NCBI GenBank assembly: GCA_945859605.1
Contig: OX243821.1
Coordinates: forward strand, 21,785,505-21,849,504
Length of the DNA: 64,000 bases
From: Lumbricus rubellus
Taxonomy: Eukaryota > Annelida > Clitellata > Crassiclitellata > Lumbricidae
Reading direction: 5' to 3'
In this document: piece after piece, positions 32,092-41,486 of the stretch
How positions within the stretch are numbered: position 1 is the first letter of the stretch
How the letters are laid out: the number at the start of each line of letters is the position of its first letter
Made by a program: the position numbers and the translations under genes
Notes under the pieces: generated by a model
What the model saw: only the letters and a program-made list of their open reading frames with translations
Database searches by the model: none
What the model was told of the DNA's origin: nothing

Positions 32092-32757
32092 TCAGTCGTC
32101 GTCGTCGATGTAAATCACCTGCGGAGGTGATGCTCGCGGGGTGATGCCTTCAGGGACACAGCCGTCGAAAAGGCCCCGGAGAATGGCGATTGGCCAATGG
32201 GGATAGCGTGGCAGCGCTATCTCGCCAAAACAATCGGCAGTCACGAAGGAGGAGAGTGACCGAGCCAAACGGACTATCTCCGCCGCTTCGGCGCGTGACG
32301 TCCCGGGGCTGAAAACAGTCGCGAGCATTGAGCTCGAGGGCTCCGGGATGGATGCGCTTCCAATCGTATTCGGGGCCGCGGTTGCGGCGTCGTCCAGGTT
32401 GTCCAACGGGTCCGGTAGGTCAAACGGGAGGTCGCCGTCTGACAGCAGGTCGGAGACGTCAGGCAGGAAGTCATCCGCGGTGAACATGGCAAATTCCCCG
32501 TCGGACAGCAGCGGAAAATCCGCAAGAAGGTCGAGCTCGGCCGGCGTCCCGATGTCCTGGCTAGGCGCGGCGACGTTCTCCGAAACGGAGGACGCGGCCG
32601 GAGCGGGGTCGGCGACAGGAGGTATGGGCACCTCCCTTACCCGACGTACCCTGGCGGTTGGGCACCTCCTTTCGTGTCGGCGTTTGTGACTCCACACATT
32701 CTGACCGGTAAATGGCCGGCCACAGCGGCCGCAGCGATCGTCGTTTTGCGTCTCCAT
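32092..32757 (-). CDS. retrotransposon ORF3: zinc-finger protein with acidic segment (putative transactivator)
   Basis: A 221-residue protein. Residues 9-32 form a single zinc-finger-like module, C9-x2-C12-x11-H24-x3-H28 with C32 close by, one residue shorter between Cys and His than the usual C2H2 finger. Basic residues follow to about 41. Residues 74-123 are rich in Asp with Leu and Phe (DLLADFPLL, DDFLPDVSDLL, DLPFDLPDPLDNL), typical of acidic activation domains. The C-terminus VIYIDDDD fits a SUMO-interaction motif. It has no signal peptide or membrane segment, so it is not an envelope protein. It lies between pol and the 3' LTR, 40 bp from its own TATA box. The role as transcription activator of the element is inferred. 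Confidence 0.8.
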   Translation of the reverse strand: METQNDDRCGRCGRPFTGQNVWSHKRRHERRCPTARVRRVREVPIPPVADPAPAASSVSENVAAPSQDIGTPAELDLLADFPLLSDGEFAMFTADDFLPDVSDLLSDGDLPFDLPDPLDNLDDAATAAPNTIGSASIPEPSSSMLATVFSPGTSRAEAAEIVRLARSLSSFVTADCFGEIALPRYPHWPIAILRGLFDGCVPEGITPRASPPQVIYIDDDD

Positions 32758-32795
32758 CTTCAGCTAGGACTAACGGCGGAACGGTCCCGTATTAC

Positions 32796-33000
32796 GTTAT
32801 ATAACCAACAAGAGCCGAGAACGCTAGGCCGGGGTCGTTAAGCCACGCCTCCGGGGTCGTTAGGCCACGCCTCCGAGGTCGGGGTCGTTAGGCCACGCCT
32901 CCTGGGGTCGTTAGGCCACGCCTCCGAGGTCGGGGTCGTTAGGCCACGCCTCCTGGGGTCGTTAGGCCACGCCTCCGAGGTCGGGGTCGTTAGGCTCCGC
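32796..33000 (-). promoter_or_regulatory. internal promoter before ORF3: TATA box and 7-copy array
   Basis: On the minus strand seven copies of GGCGTGGCCTAACGAC (one variant), spaced 22 or 28 bp, precede GTTATATAAC by about 25 bp. The ORF3 ATG follows ~40 bp later. The array motif is the one found upstream of the LTR TATA box. Confidence 0.7.
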
Positions 33001-33180
33001 CCCCAAGCTTAGCGCTGCGCACGTCATCAAAAAATGGCATCCGTTTCAATTTAAGTCTGTTTACGAGCAGCCAAATAAGATACACAACTGCAAGGGCGCA
33101 TGCAATCTTAAATAAAATCTTAAATACAATCTCGAATTGTAAATCGTAGATCTTAAATATAATTTTGAACTCATAAATTA
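33001..33180. other. retrotransposon spacer
   Basis: AT-rich spacer between the internal promoter array and the 89-bp tandem repeats. Confidence 0.4.
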
Positions 33181-33480
33181 GCGTGACCTAGTTACCGAAT
33201 GCGTAAGTAGGGCGAAACATTGACGTCATCGTAACCTGCAGGCAATGTTTGGTGCAAAATCAAAAGCTAGCGTGACCTAGTTACCGAATGCGTAAGCAGA
33301 GCAAAACAGTGACGTCATCGTAACCTGCAGGCAATGTTTGGTGCAAAATCAAAAGCTAGCGTGACCTAGTTACCGAATGCGTAAGCAGAGCAAAACAGTG
33401 ACGTCATCGTAACCAGCAGGCAATGGTTGGTGTAAAGTCAAAAGCTAGCAGGACCTAGTTACCAACAGCAATATTTGTTG
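33181..33480. repeat. three ~89-bp tandem units with CRE-like sites
   Basis: Each full unit carries GTGACCTAGTTACCGAATGC and the palindrome TGACGTCA, the consensus CREB/ATF site, near 33221, 33310 and 33398. A partial fourth unit follows. It lies between pol and the ORF3 promoter array. Confidence 0.85.
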
Positions 33481-34081
33481 CAAAATCTTCCGTCAGCAAG
33501 CAAATAAAATAACCTACAAGCCACTTACGAATTCCAACCGCAGTTATAAAGTGCTAAATTAAACTGCAACCCTAAACCATCAGAATTATAACACAAACTG
33601 ATTGTCAAAGCAAGCCTACATGTGGTTAATCGCGATTAACCAGACGATTAATTAAACGATTACATGACTGTCCCTTGTTTATAATTAAAAATGCTTCTTT
33701 CCCCAATAAAGGTTTGCTTCCTTTTCACAAAAATAATGTTCTTCACAATAAAAATGACTCTCACCACAAAAATTCGCCTTAAAAAACCGAATATCGTTTT
33801 CTCAAGGAAAAAAAAAATGTGTCTTTATGAAAAAATGTTTGCTTCTCACAAAGAAAATGCATCGCAATTTTCTTCGTCACTTGAAATGAAAAATCCCTCT
33901 TTTTGGCAATAAAAAGGAACTGCTTTTACCAATTTTATCCCTTTCTACTTAGGCACGGAATGTCCGCAGCGACCGAGGTCGCTGTCGTCGTGCACTAAGG
34001 AAAAACTACACACCCAGAACTCCTTTTCCGCAGATCAGCGTGCGGAACTTTACCGCCATCGCTCGCGGAACCGGGCGCCGT
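33481..34081. other. retrotransposon pol-ORF3 spacer
   Basis: AT-rich, with repeated short TTCTTT/AAAAAT words at 33690-33930 and no supported ORF. Confidence 0.4.
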
Positions 34082-37000
34082 CTACTGGAACCGGGCTGGT
34101 CGGCGAGTGGAGCGCCGAGGTCGACCGGGACCGGCCCTCGCTTCGTCGGAGTTTTCGTCATGCGAATTTTCTTCCGTTGCAGGCGTTCTGTTCCTTGGTT
34201 GATTGACGACCGGTATGGCTGCGCTTCCATCCTCCGCACCGTATCGATCCCTGTAGGTCGCTCCTTCCTCTGCAAGCGTTCCTTTCCAACGGTGCCCTGG
34301 CCGACGGCTCGAAGGTGCTGTGGCCCCGTTCGCTGCTTCCGTGGGTGGTAAATTGGTCATCCCTGCTCCCGTCTCGTTCCATTGTCCTTTCGTCCGCCCA
34401 AAGCAGTGGCGGAGTTTATCGACGTGCGACACGAAGGGCTTGGCCTTTGGCGACTTTTGTAGGAGGTAGTTGACTGGGCCGCACGCCCGCAGGATCCTGA
34501 ATGGCCCCGTGAAGTTACGCTGAAACTTCGGGCTGCGTCCAACGAATTTCCGTGGGCTGAAGTAATAGACCCAGTCACCCTCCTCGAACTTCGCAGGGCG
34601 CACTCGCAAGTCGTAGCCATGCTTGCGTCTCTCAGCGTCCTTCCCGAGACTTCGTCTGGCCGCGTCGTACGCCCTCGTGAACCTCTCGGACATTTCAGCC
34701 ACGTAGGTGGAGTACGTGGTTCCGTTCTCCTCGATGGGTTCCGGCGGCCCGTACACAAGATCCAGTGGTGCCCGGTTCTCCCTGCCGAAAATGAGATAGT
34801 TCGGTGAGAACCCGGTTACGTCGTGGATCGAGGCCCGGTAAGCTGCGGCCACGTACGGAAGATGCTCGTCCCAGTCCCGTTGATTCTCGCTCACCACCTT
34901 TCCCAACATCGAATTGAGCGTGCGGTGGTATCTTTCGATCATGCCGTTGGTCTGAGGCCGATAGCTGGACGTCCGAACTTTGTCTATCTCCAGGAGCCGA
35001 CACATTTCGTGGAACACCTTCCCCTCGAAGTTTCTTCCTTGATCCGTCAAAAGCTGAAGTGGCGCTCCGAAGTGGACGACGATCGTTTCCACCAGGGCCT
35101 TCGCCACCGTGGCCGCCTCCTGGTTGGGCATCGGAACAGCTTCCGCAAATTTCGAGAAGTTGTCCATCATGGTCAGAATGTAGATGTTGCCTCGTCGGCT
35201 CCTCGGATGTGGACCGGTCACATCCACACTGACTCTCTCCCACGGCTCTCCACACGTCATGGGCTGCAGAGGGCCTTGTCTTTGCGGTGCGCCCCGTCGG
35301 TACCGACAGCACCCGTCGCAGTGTTGGCAAAACCTCTTCACATCTCGGGACCACCCTACCCAATAGGCTCTCCTGCGAACCTGCCATCGAGTTCGTCTGA
35401 CACCCAGGTGTCCACCGGTTATGCCGGTATGCGCCAGCTTCAAGTAGTCCTTCTGGAGGTCCTTTGGCACGAGTACCTGTTCCGACTCGTCGGGCGTCCG
35501 TCGGTAGATAGTGTCGTCCCTCAGGTACAACCTGTCCCGCTGGTGCCAATAAACTTTCACAGCTTCGCCCTCCTGGAGGATTTCTTGCAAGGTCGGCATG
35601 CCTTCGCTCAGCCAAATTCGGACTAGGCTCAGAACAGGATCCTCCTTTTGTGATTTCACGATGTCGGTCGTGCTGTCACTCTCCGTCACCAACTCGGTTA
35701 CCTCTCGCACGAAGTGATCCGTAGCTTCCGCTTCCTCCCAATGACACTGTCGGCACGGCCTTCTGGACAAGGCGTCGGCGTTGCCGTGCTTGCGTCCAGG
35801 TCGATGCAGTATTTCGAAGTCAAACTCGGCTAACTTCTCCAACCATCGTGCTTGTTGCCCAATCGGTTCAGGAGTGTGCTGTAACCATCGTAGCGCAGCA
35901 TGGTCCGTTCGGAGGGTGAATCGCCTACCCAGCAGGTACTGCCGGAAGACCTGTGTGAAGTGTACCACTGCCAGCAATTCTTTTCTGGTGATGCAATAGT
36001 TGCTTTCGGCGTTGGAGAACAACCGACTACCGTAGGCAATCACTCGTTCCTCGCCGTCGATATTCTGAGACAGTACCCCGCCAATTCCGACATCAGAGGC
36101 ATCACAGTCCAGGGTGTAGGCAGCATCGTCCATCGGTAGGCTGAGTACCGGCGCGGTAGTCAACGCATCCTTTAGGTGGTCGAACGCCTCCTGGCAGTCG
36201 TCTCCCCACAGAAACGGCTGTTCCTTTCTCGTCAGAGCGAACAGTGGTGAGGCGACCATGGAGAAACCCCGAATGAACTTGCGATAGTAGGAACAAAGTC
36301 CTACGAAAGCCCGCACCTCCTTTAAACATTTGGGCGTGAGCCACTCGGTTACCGCCAGTACCTTGGATGGGTCAACAGAAATCCCCTCCGCCGTCACCAC
36401 GTGTCCAAGGAAGGATACGGTGCGTCTGAACAGGTGACATTTGCTAGGTTTCAGTTTCAGATTGGCCTCCTTGAGCCTCGCGAAAACCTGGCCCAATCTG
36501 TCCAAATGTTGGTCCGAGGTACTGCTGAAAATGATCACGTCGTCCAAGTACACCAAACACACTTCAAAGTTCAACCCCGAGAGGACGATGTCCATCAGCC
36601 GCTGGAAGGTGGCCGGTGCGTTACATAGGCCAAAAGGCATGACCCGCCAACGGAAAGTTCCTCGCCGAGTGACGAAAGCAGTCTTATCAGAGTCACCTGG
36701 GTTCATCATGACCTGATGATACCCGCTGCGCAAGTCCAGCGTACTGAACCAACCGGCGCCCGACAAAGAGTCAAGACAGGCGTCGATTCTAGGAAGAGGG
36801 TAGGAATCCTTCCGAGTCAGATTGTTCAGTTTGCGGTAATCAATACAAAACCTCAGAGAACCGTCTTTCTTCTTGGCGAGGACCACATTTGCTGCCCACT
36901 CGCTGGCAGCAGGTTCAACTACCCCAGTAGCCAACATTTGGTCCAGTTGCGCATCAATAGCAGCCTGATACGGAAGCGGTTGTCTACGCAGAGATTGTCT

Positions 37001-39049
37001 CACGGGACGAGAGTCCCCCGTGTCGATTCTATGCTGAGAGATCGTCGTCCGTCCCAAGTCGTGGTCGGTGGTCGAGAAGATGCTTTCATATTCGACCAGT
37101 AACTCCTTCAGCCGTTCCTTCACATCCGCCGGGACATCCTCGGAGATATCGTCCATTAACGTCCCAACCAAAGAGTCAGCAGTGTCTGTCGGCCTCTCAT
37201 TGTCATTCTTTACTTCGACCTCTACGGGGTGCAAGTCGCCTAACATTTGGTCGGTCGTTAACAGGGCAGGTTGTTCATTTAGATTCACCACACGAATGCA
37301 AGCAACATCAGCATCATCACCAAACACAACTCGGGCTACATGCACACCGGGCTGGATCTCCTTAGATTCAGTCATCCACGCCGATGCCGAAGTCGTCAAA
37401 TTACGATACTGAGTTTTACAAGGTATATCACACTGCGAACGAGGAAGAACAATCGTCTCCTCGGCAACCATAACCCTGCGACACCAAAGCGATCCATTGC
37501 CCTTGACCAAAGGAATGCGGCGTCGACCAATAAACAATGCACCCTGTCCAAAACCCAAGCGACAACGATGCTGCCTTAGCCAATCCATGCCAAGCATTGG
37601 TTCGCCAATCTGGTCAGAGACAAGAAAACTAGTGCCAATGGAGAAGCCTCTAGAAATCACAATTGGGGTATCAAGCTGACCCAAAACTCTAATCTGCGTC
37701 CCATTAGCAGCCAGAAGAATGCGAGCGCTAGGCTGGAGCGTCAAACCATCAACATCAGCAGAGGGAACTAGGCTTACCTCCGACCCAGTGTCCACTAGGC
37801 AATTTCTTTGTTGTCCGTTGATCGTTCCCCGGATGTAGATCGCGTTGTTCGTCACACCCGAAGCTCTGACTCTCGTGGTATGGTTCGTGACGGTTGTTCC
37901 GTTCTGTTCCGACATCGGTGGGTCCGATGTGCGTGTGTCGTCACGGCGGTTGGAGAACTGCTGACGCTGGCGGCACCGGCGAGCCACGTGACCCACCTGT
38001 CCGCAGTTGAAGCAGGTTATCCCGCGTCCGGGACCACCTGAAGGATTTCCTCGAGGCGGAGACGGAGGAGTAGGAACGGTAGATGGAACCGTCCGTGGAG
38101 CAGTCGGTTCCGCGCCGAAGCTCGTCCGCTGCGAGCTTCGGAGTTCGTCCAGCTGTCTGCAGATCCTTCCTTCCATGTCCTGTTGCCACTTACGTTGCGA
38201 AGCGAAGAAACTGTCCAGTTGTGACTGGAGTTGACCACCAGCGTCGCCCTCTTGCGTTCCTCTCACCCGGTTGGCTGGCCGTTGGCGGTCCTCCAAGTCC
38301 GACGTCTGTCGATACGCGGACAGGCGTAGAGCTGTTCGATACGCCTCGTCGATGGTTTTCGGTTCTCGTTCTCTCACCTTGAGAGACAGCTCCCGGTCGC
38401 GAATTGCTTCCAGGAAGGCATCTTTCGCGAGAATTTCTGTCGTTTCATTGGACGGGACCGGATAGGCAAGAACGACGAGTCTCCGGATGTCGTGCAGCAA
38501 GTCGCCGAGAGTTTCGTCAGCTCGCTGCCGGCGGTAGTAGAGCTGCGCTCGGAAGGTCTCAGCCTGACCCTCCGACCCATACCGCTGGCGTAGTCTCTCG
38601 ACGAGCTGTTCATACGTGACTTCGGTGCTGGCTCCGAAGTCCCAGAGTAGCTGCGTTGCCGCCCGTTCCAAGGAACAGCGGAGGAAGTCGACTTTATCGG
38701 CTGCAGTCCATCGGTTGTGTCTTGCGCACACGTCGAATTGTGCCAGGAATGACTCGAGGGATCCAGTCCCATCGAATTTTCCGGGCTTCATGTGATTCTT
38801 CTTCTCGCTGGCCAGGCGACTGACCTTTTCCATGACTTCCGATTCCAATTTGCCGACGTCCATTTCCGGAAGCAGGAAGTTCTTGCGCTCTTTCTTCGGT
38901 AGGTCGTCGAAGTCGATTTTCTCCCGAAATCGGCTGGACTCGACCTCGTAGTCGACCAGGAGGTCCTTTCTTCGTCCGGCGGCGGGTGAAGAGGTCGTTG
39001 GGAAGCCAGCAGCATTTCCGTCCATGTCGCCGATCAAAGAGTTCCACAT
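34082..39049 (-). CDS. gag-pol: gag-pol polyprotein of a Ty3/gypsy-type retrotransposon, intact
   Basis: One 1,655-residue frame with no stop or frameshift between gag and pol. Gag-like helices fill about 1-330. A zinc knuckle follows (C346-x2-C349-x4-H354-x4-C359). Protease carries DTGS at 420-423. Reverse transcriptase spans about 680-940 with YLDD at 834-837. RNase H spans about 975-1095 with D981, E1024, D1049 and D1092. Integrase has the H1207/H1214/C1241/C1244 zinc site and D1276, D1336 and E1372 with 35 residues between the last two. The order protease-RT-RNase H-integrase is that of Ty3/gypsy. A C-terminal GPF-type module lies near 1515-1550. It copies the element through RNA and inserts it. 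All catalytic residues I can place are present, so it looks functional. Start at 39049 is the first Met after the primer site. Confidence 0.96.
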   Translation of the reverse strand: MWNSLIGDMDGNAAGFPTTSSPAAGRRKDLLVDYEVESSRFREKIDFDDLPKKERKNFLLPEMDVGKLESEVMEKVSRLASEKKNHMKPGKFDGTGSLESFLAQFDVCARHNRWTAADKVDFLRCSLERAATQLLWDFGASTEVTYEQLVERLRQRYGSEGQAETFRAQLYYRRQRADETLGDLLHDIRRLVVLAYPVPSNETTEILAKDAFLEAIRDRELSLKVREREPKTIDEAYRTALRLSAYRQTSDLEDRQRPANRVRGTQEGDAGGQLQSQLDSFFASQRKWQQDMEGRICRQLDELRSSQRTSFGAEPTAPRTVPSTVPTPPSPPRGNPSGGPGRGITCFNCGQVGHVARRCRQRQQFSNRRDDTRTSDPPMSEQNGTTVTNHTTRVRASGVTNNAIYIRGTINGQQRNCLVDTGSEVSLVPSADVDGLTLQPSARILLAANGTQIRVLGQLDTPIVISRGFSIGTSFLVSDQIGEPMLGMDWLRQHRCRLGFGQGALFIGRRRIPLVKGNGSLWCRRVMVAEETIVLPRSQCDIPCKTQYRNLTTSASAWMTESKEIQPGVHVARVVFGDDADVACIRVVNLNEQPALLTTDQMLGDLHPVEVEVKNDNERPTDTADSLVGTLMDDISEDVPADVKERLKELLVEYESIFSTTDHDLGRTTISQHRIDTGDSRPVRQSLRRQPLPYQAAIDAQLDQMLATGVVEPAASEWAANVVLAKKKDGSLRFCIDYRKLNNLTRKDSYPLPRIDACLDSLSGAGWFSTLDLRSGYHQVMMNPGDSDKTAFVTRRGTFRWRVMPFGLCNAPATFQRLMDIVLSGLNFEVCLVYLDDVIIFSSTSDQHLDRLGQVFARLKEANLKLKPSKCHLFRRTVSFLGHVVTAEGISVDPSKVLAVTEWLTPKCLKEVRAFVGLCSYYRKFIRGFSMVASPLFALTRKEQPFLWGDDCQEAFDHLKDALTTAPVLSLPMDDAAYTLDCDASDVGIGGVLSQNIDGEERVIAYGSRLFSNAESNYCITRKELLAVVHFTQVFRQYLLGRRFTLRTDHAALRWLQHTPEPIGQQARWLEKLAEFDFEILHRPGRKHGNADALSRRPCRQCHWEEAEATDHFVREVTELVTESDSTTDIVKSQKEDPVLSLVRIWLSEGMPTLQEILQEGEAVKVYWHQRDRLYLRDDTIYRRTPDESEQVLVPKDLQKDYLKLAHTGITGGHLGVRRTRWQVRRRAYWVGWSRDVKRFCQHCDGCCRYRRGAPQRQGPLQPMTCGEPWERVSVDVTGPHPRSRRGNIYILTMMDNFSKFAEAVPMPNQEAATVAKALVETIVVHFGAPLQLLTDQGRNFEGKVFHEMCRLLEIDKVRTSSYRPQTNGMIERYHRTLNSMLGKVVSENQRDWDEHLPYVAAAYRASIHDVTGFSPNYLIFGRENRAPLDLVYGPPEPIEENGTTYSTYVAEMSERFTRAYDAARRSLGKDAERRKHGYDLRVRPAKFEEGDWVYYFSPRKFVGRSPKFQRNFTGPFRILRACGPVNYLLQKSPKAKPFVSHVDKLRHCFGRTKGQWNETGAGMTNLPPTEAANGATAPSSRRPGHRWKGTLAEEGATYRDRYGAEDGSAAIPVVNQPRNRTPATEENSHDENSDEARAGPGRPRRSTRRPARFQ

Positions 39050-39096
39050 TGTTGTCGTTCCGTCGGAATTTCACGAGTTGTCGTTCTTTTCAAACA

Positions 39097-39113
39097 CCCC
39101 ACTTCTGGTACCA
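39097..39113 (-). promoter_or_regulatory. primer binding site, probably tRNA-Leu
   Basis: On the minus strand TGGTACCAGAAGTGGGG begins three bases after the 5' LTR. It complements a tRNA 3' end CCCCACTTCTGGTACCA, which fits tRNA-Leu(UAA) with one base different from the vertebrate form I recall. Confidence 0.7.
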
Positions 39114-39298
39114 GTTTGTAACGGACTAGGGCTGAGCGAAAGTTCACCAGGATGCGAGTTTCAGCTCCAGTCGTTCGGGTATCGTGGAATTGTCCGCGGG
39201 ATACGGCCTTGGCGGTGAACCAAGGGCTAGCCGACTAGGCTTGAGCGTACTGGTTCGGAACAACAGGGGTCCCTGCAGAACCGGCCGTGGACCGGCGT

Positions 39299-40019
39299 CG
39301 AAGGCAGGACGGACCGTCAGTTCCGTCCCTGCGGCACCAACCGCAGACCGTCGTCGAAGGCAGGACAGACCGTCAGTTCTGTCCCCGGCAGCGCCAGCCG
39401 TGAATCGTAGTCGAAGGCAGGACAGACCGTCAGTTCTGTCCCCGCAGCACCAGGCGTGAATCGTAGTCGAAGGCAGGACAGACCGTCAGTTCTGTCCCTG
39501 CAGCACCAGCCGTGAATCGTAGTCGAAGGCAGGACAGACCGTCAGTTCTGTCCCCGCAGCACCAGGCGTGAATCGTAGTCGAAGGCAGGACAGACCGTCA
39601 GTTCTGTCCCTGCAGCACCAGCCGTGAATCGTAGTCGAAGGCAGGACAGACCGTCAGTTCTGTCCCTGCAGCACCAGCCGTGAATCGTAGTCGAAGGCAG
39701 GACAGACCGTCAGTTCTGTCCCTGCAGCACCAACCGCAGATCGTAGTCGAAGTCGAAGGCAGGACGGACCGTCAGTTCCGTCCCTGCAGCACCAACCGCG
39801 GATCGTAGTCGAAGGCAGGACAGACCGTCAGTTCTGTCCCTGCAGCACCAACCGCAGATCGTAGTCGAAGTCGAAGGCAGGACGGACCGTCAGTTCCGTC
39901 CCTGCAGCACCAACCGCGGATCGTAGTCGAAGTCGAAGGCAGGACGGACCGTCAGTTCCGTCCCTGCAGCACCAGCCACAGACCGTCGCCGAAGGCAGGA
40001 CAGACCGTCAGCTCTCGGC
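39299..40019. repeat. hairpin array of the 5' LTR
   Basis: Same array as 29755-30475, in the LTR that heads the genomic transcript. Confidence 0.9.
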
Positions 40020-40312
40020 TTACTCGTTTTCCTCTATCTCGGTCTCCCTGCGCGTCGACCGTCGTCGTAGCAGCTCCGTCCGTCAGCTAGGTTGCGGTAG
40101 TCGGAGGCCGCACCTCAGTCCCGTGAAGGAATACCCGAAGAGGCCGAGTTCGACGCTCGAGGCTCAGGTTCAGGCTTTACTCCCTTCACAATAGTATCAC
40201 TCAACAAACGTTTTACCGTCCGTCAAGCCAGATCATTTAGCCCGACTACTACGCGGTTTAGGCGTTCTTCACCAGGCCATTCGTCTGCCCCGCAACAGCG
40301 ACACGAGCTTTC

Positions 40313-40594
40313 TTATATACGCTACCGCGTAGGCTAAGGTCGTTAGGCCACGCCTCCTGGGGTCGGGGTCGTTAGGCCACGCCTCCTGGGGTCGGGGTCG
40401 TTAGGCCACGCCTCCTGCGGTCGGGGTCGTTAGGCCACGCCTCCTGCGGTCGGGGTCGTTAGACCACGCCTCCTGGGTTCGGGGTCGTTAGGCCACGCCT
40501 CCTAGGTCGGGGTCGTTAGGCCACGCCTCCTGGGGTCGGGGTCGTTAGGCCACGCCTCCTGGGGTCGGGGTCGTTAGGCCACGCCTCTTGGGGT
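40313..40594 (-). promoter_or_regulatory. 5' LTR promoter (TATA box and 9-copy array)
   Basis: TATATAA at 40313-40319 with nine GGCGTGGCCTAACGAC copies upstream on the minus strand. It should drive gag-pol. Confidence 0.7.
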
Positions 40595-40630
40595 CGTAGG
40601 CTAAAAATAGCCTCCCCAAACTTCAACACC

Positions 40631-40852
40631 ATGTGTACTTGTTATAGAGCCCCTTCGATGAATACTACTCAGAAGCGCTCCCGACTACAGCGCGGACACA
40701 GAATCGGAGTTTCACACCGAAGCGCTGACCAATTTCAAGTGAAGGACTTGCCCTAGGTCCCTGTGAGGTGGATTCGAACCTGCAACCCTCCGGCTGCAAG
40801 ACAGCGAGCATAACCCCTACACCACCGCGGCGACCGCGCCCTACAAATATCT
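40631..40852 (-). repeat. tRNA-derived SINE next to the retroelement
   Basis: Near full-length copy with box B GGTTCGAATCC and the ATGTG.ACTTGTTATAG tail starting two bases beyond the LTR. The retroelement seems to have landed at the SINE's tail end. Confidence 0.85.
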
Positions 40853-40879
40853 TTTTTATTTTGTTGGATTTCAACTAGG

Positions 40880-41180
40880 TCAGCCCCTAAACGCACACGG
40901 CCTAGGAATCCCTAAAACGCTCATGTTTGGCAGGTCTTTATTGTGCCTCTCCTGCGTGGATTGTAATCACGGTACGGCGTGTGACATTGACAAACTGTAT
41001 ACTGAAGCTTCCACTTGACCCTGCATGGAGCCTTTGTATAATAATTATGATTTACTGCGAGAGCCCTGGACAGTGGACACGCTTCCGCTGAAGTTCAGTG
41101 AACTTTTATTTTAATGAAATCACAGCATAGGCTACGTAAGAAGAAGGCTAAACGTAAAACTGTAAAATGTGCTGTAAAAT
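40880..41180. other. non-coding stretch
   Basis: No feature I can support. Confidence 0.4.
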
Positions 41181-41360
41181 TTGGTGCAAAGATGTTATGT
41201 AAAAATGTAGTGTAAAATTGTAGTGCAACATTTGGCGCAAAAATGTAGTGCAATAGTGCAGTGGTAGAATGCAGCGTAAAAAATTAGTGTAGAAATGTAG
41301 TGTAAAGCGTAGTGTAAAAATGTAATGGAATAATGTAGTGCAAAAATGTAGTGTAAAGAA
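41180..41360. repeat. short irregular repeats (AAAAATGTAGTGTA)
   Basis: About ten degenerate copies of a 14-bp word. Confidence 0.75.
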
Positions 41361-41486
41361 ACTACTTCAGTCCAGCTTTTAAGCTATTTATTGTAATAAA
41401 AAAGTTAATCAATTTTATAGCCGCTTTCAAGTTTCTATCAAAATTCACAAATTTTCCGCTCAAACTTTTTCCATTATTGCTGCCAT

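Larger units (their letters stand above)
29573..40628 (-). mobile_element. complete Ty3/gypsy-type LTR retrotransposon with an extra 3' ORF
   Basis: It has two LTRs of 1,512 bp with no difference found, a tRNA primer site, a polypurine tract, one intact gag-pol frame and a 221-codon third ORF in the position where some relatives carry env. Reading on the minus strand the order is: LTR, PBS, gag-pol, CRE-like tandem repeat, GTCGTTAGGCC array with TATA box, ORF3, hairpin/poly-A array, PPT, LTR. No target duplication is visible: the flanks are GTTTGTAT (left) and CCATGTGT (right). The right flank is a SINE tail. Intact frames and matching LTRs indicate a recent insertion. Confidence 0.95.
39117..40628 (-). 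repeat. 5' LTR of the gypsy-type element
   Basis: Partner of 29573-31084 with the same internal layout: U3-like array 40336-40594, TATA box 40313-40319, hairpin array 39299-40019. This copy should carry the promoter for gag-pol. Confidence 0.95.

Noticed and set aside
31690..32130. 146-codon Phe-rich frame
   Set aside because: Translation of T-runs in the retroelement 3' region.
32348..32689. 113-codon plus-strand frame opposite ORF3
   Set aside because: Serine/arginine-rich shadow of the ORF3 acidic region; no independent support.
34695..35626. Long antisense and alternate-frame ORFs (306 and 267 codons) inside gag-pol
   Set aside because: They overlap the integrase/RNase H coding frame, which carries all known motifs; the others show no domain and follow from its GC-rich codon use.
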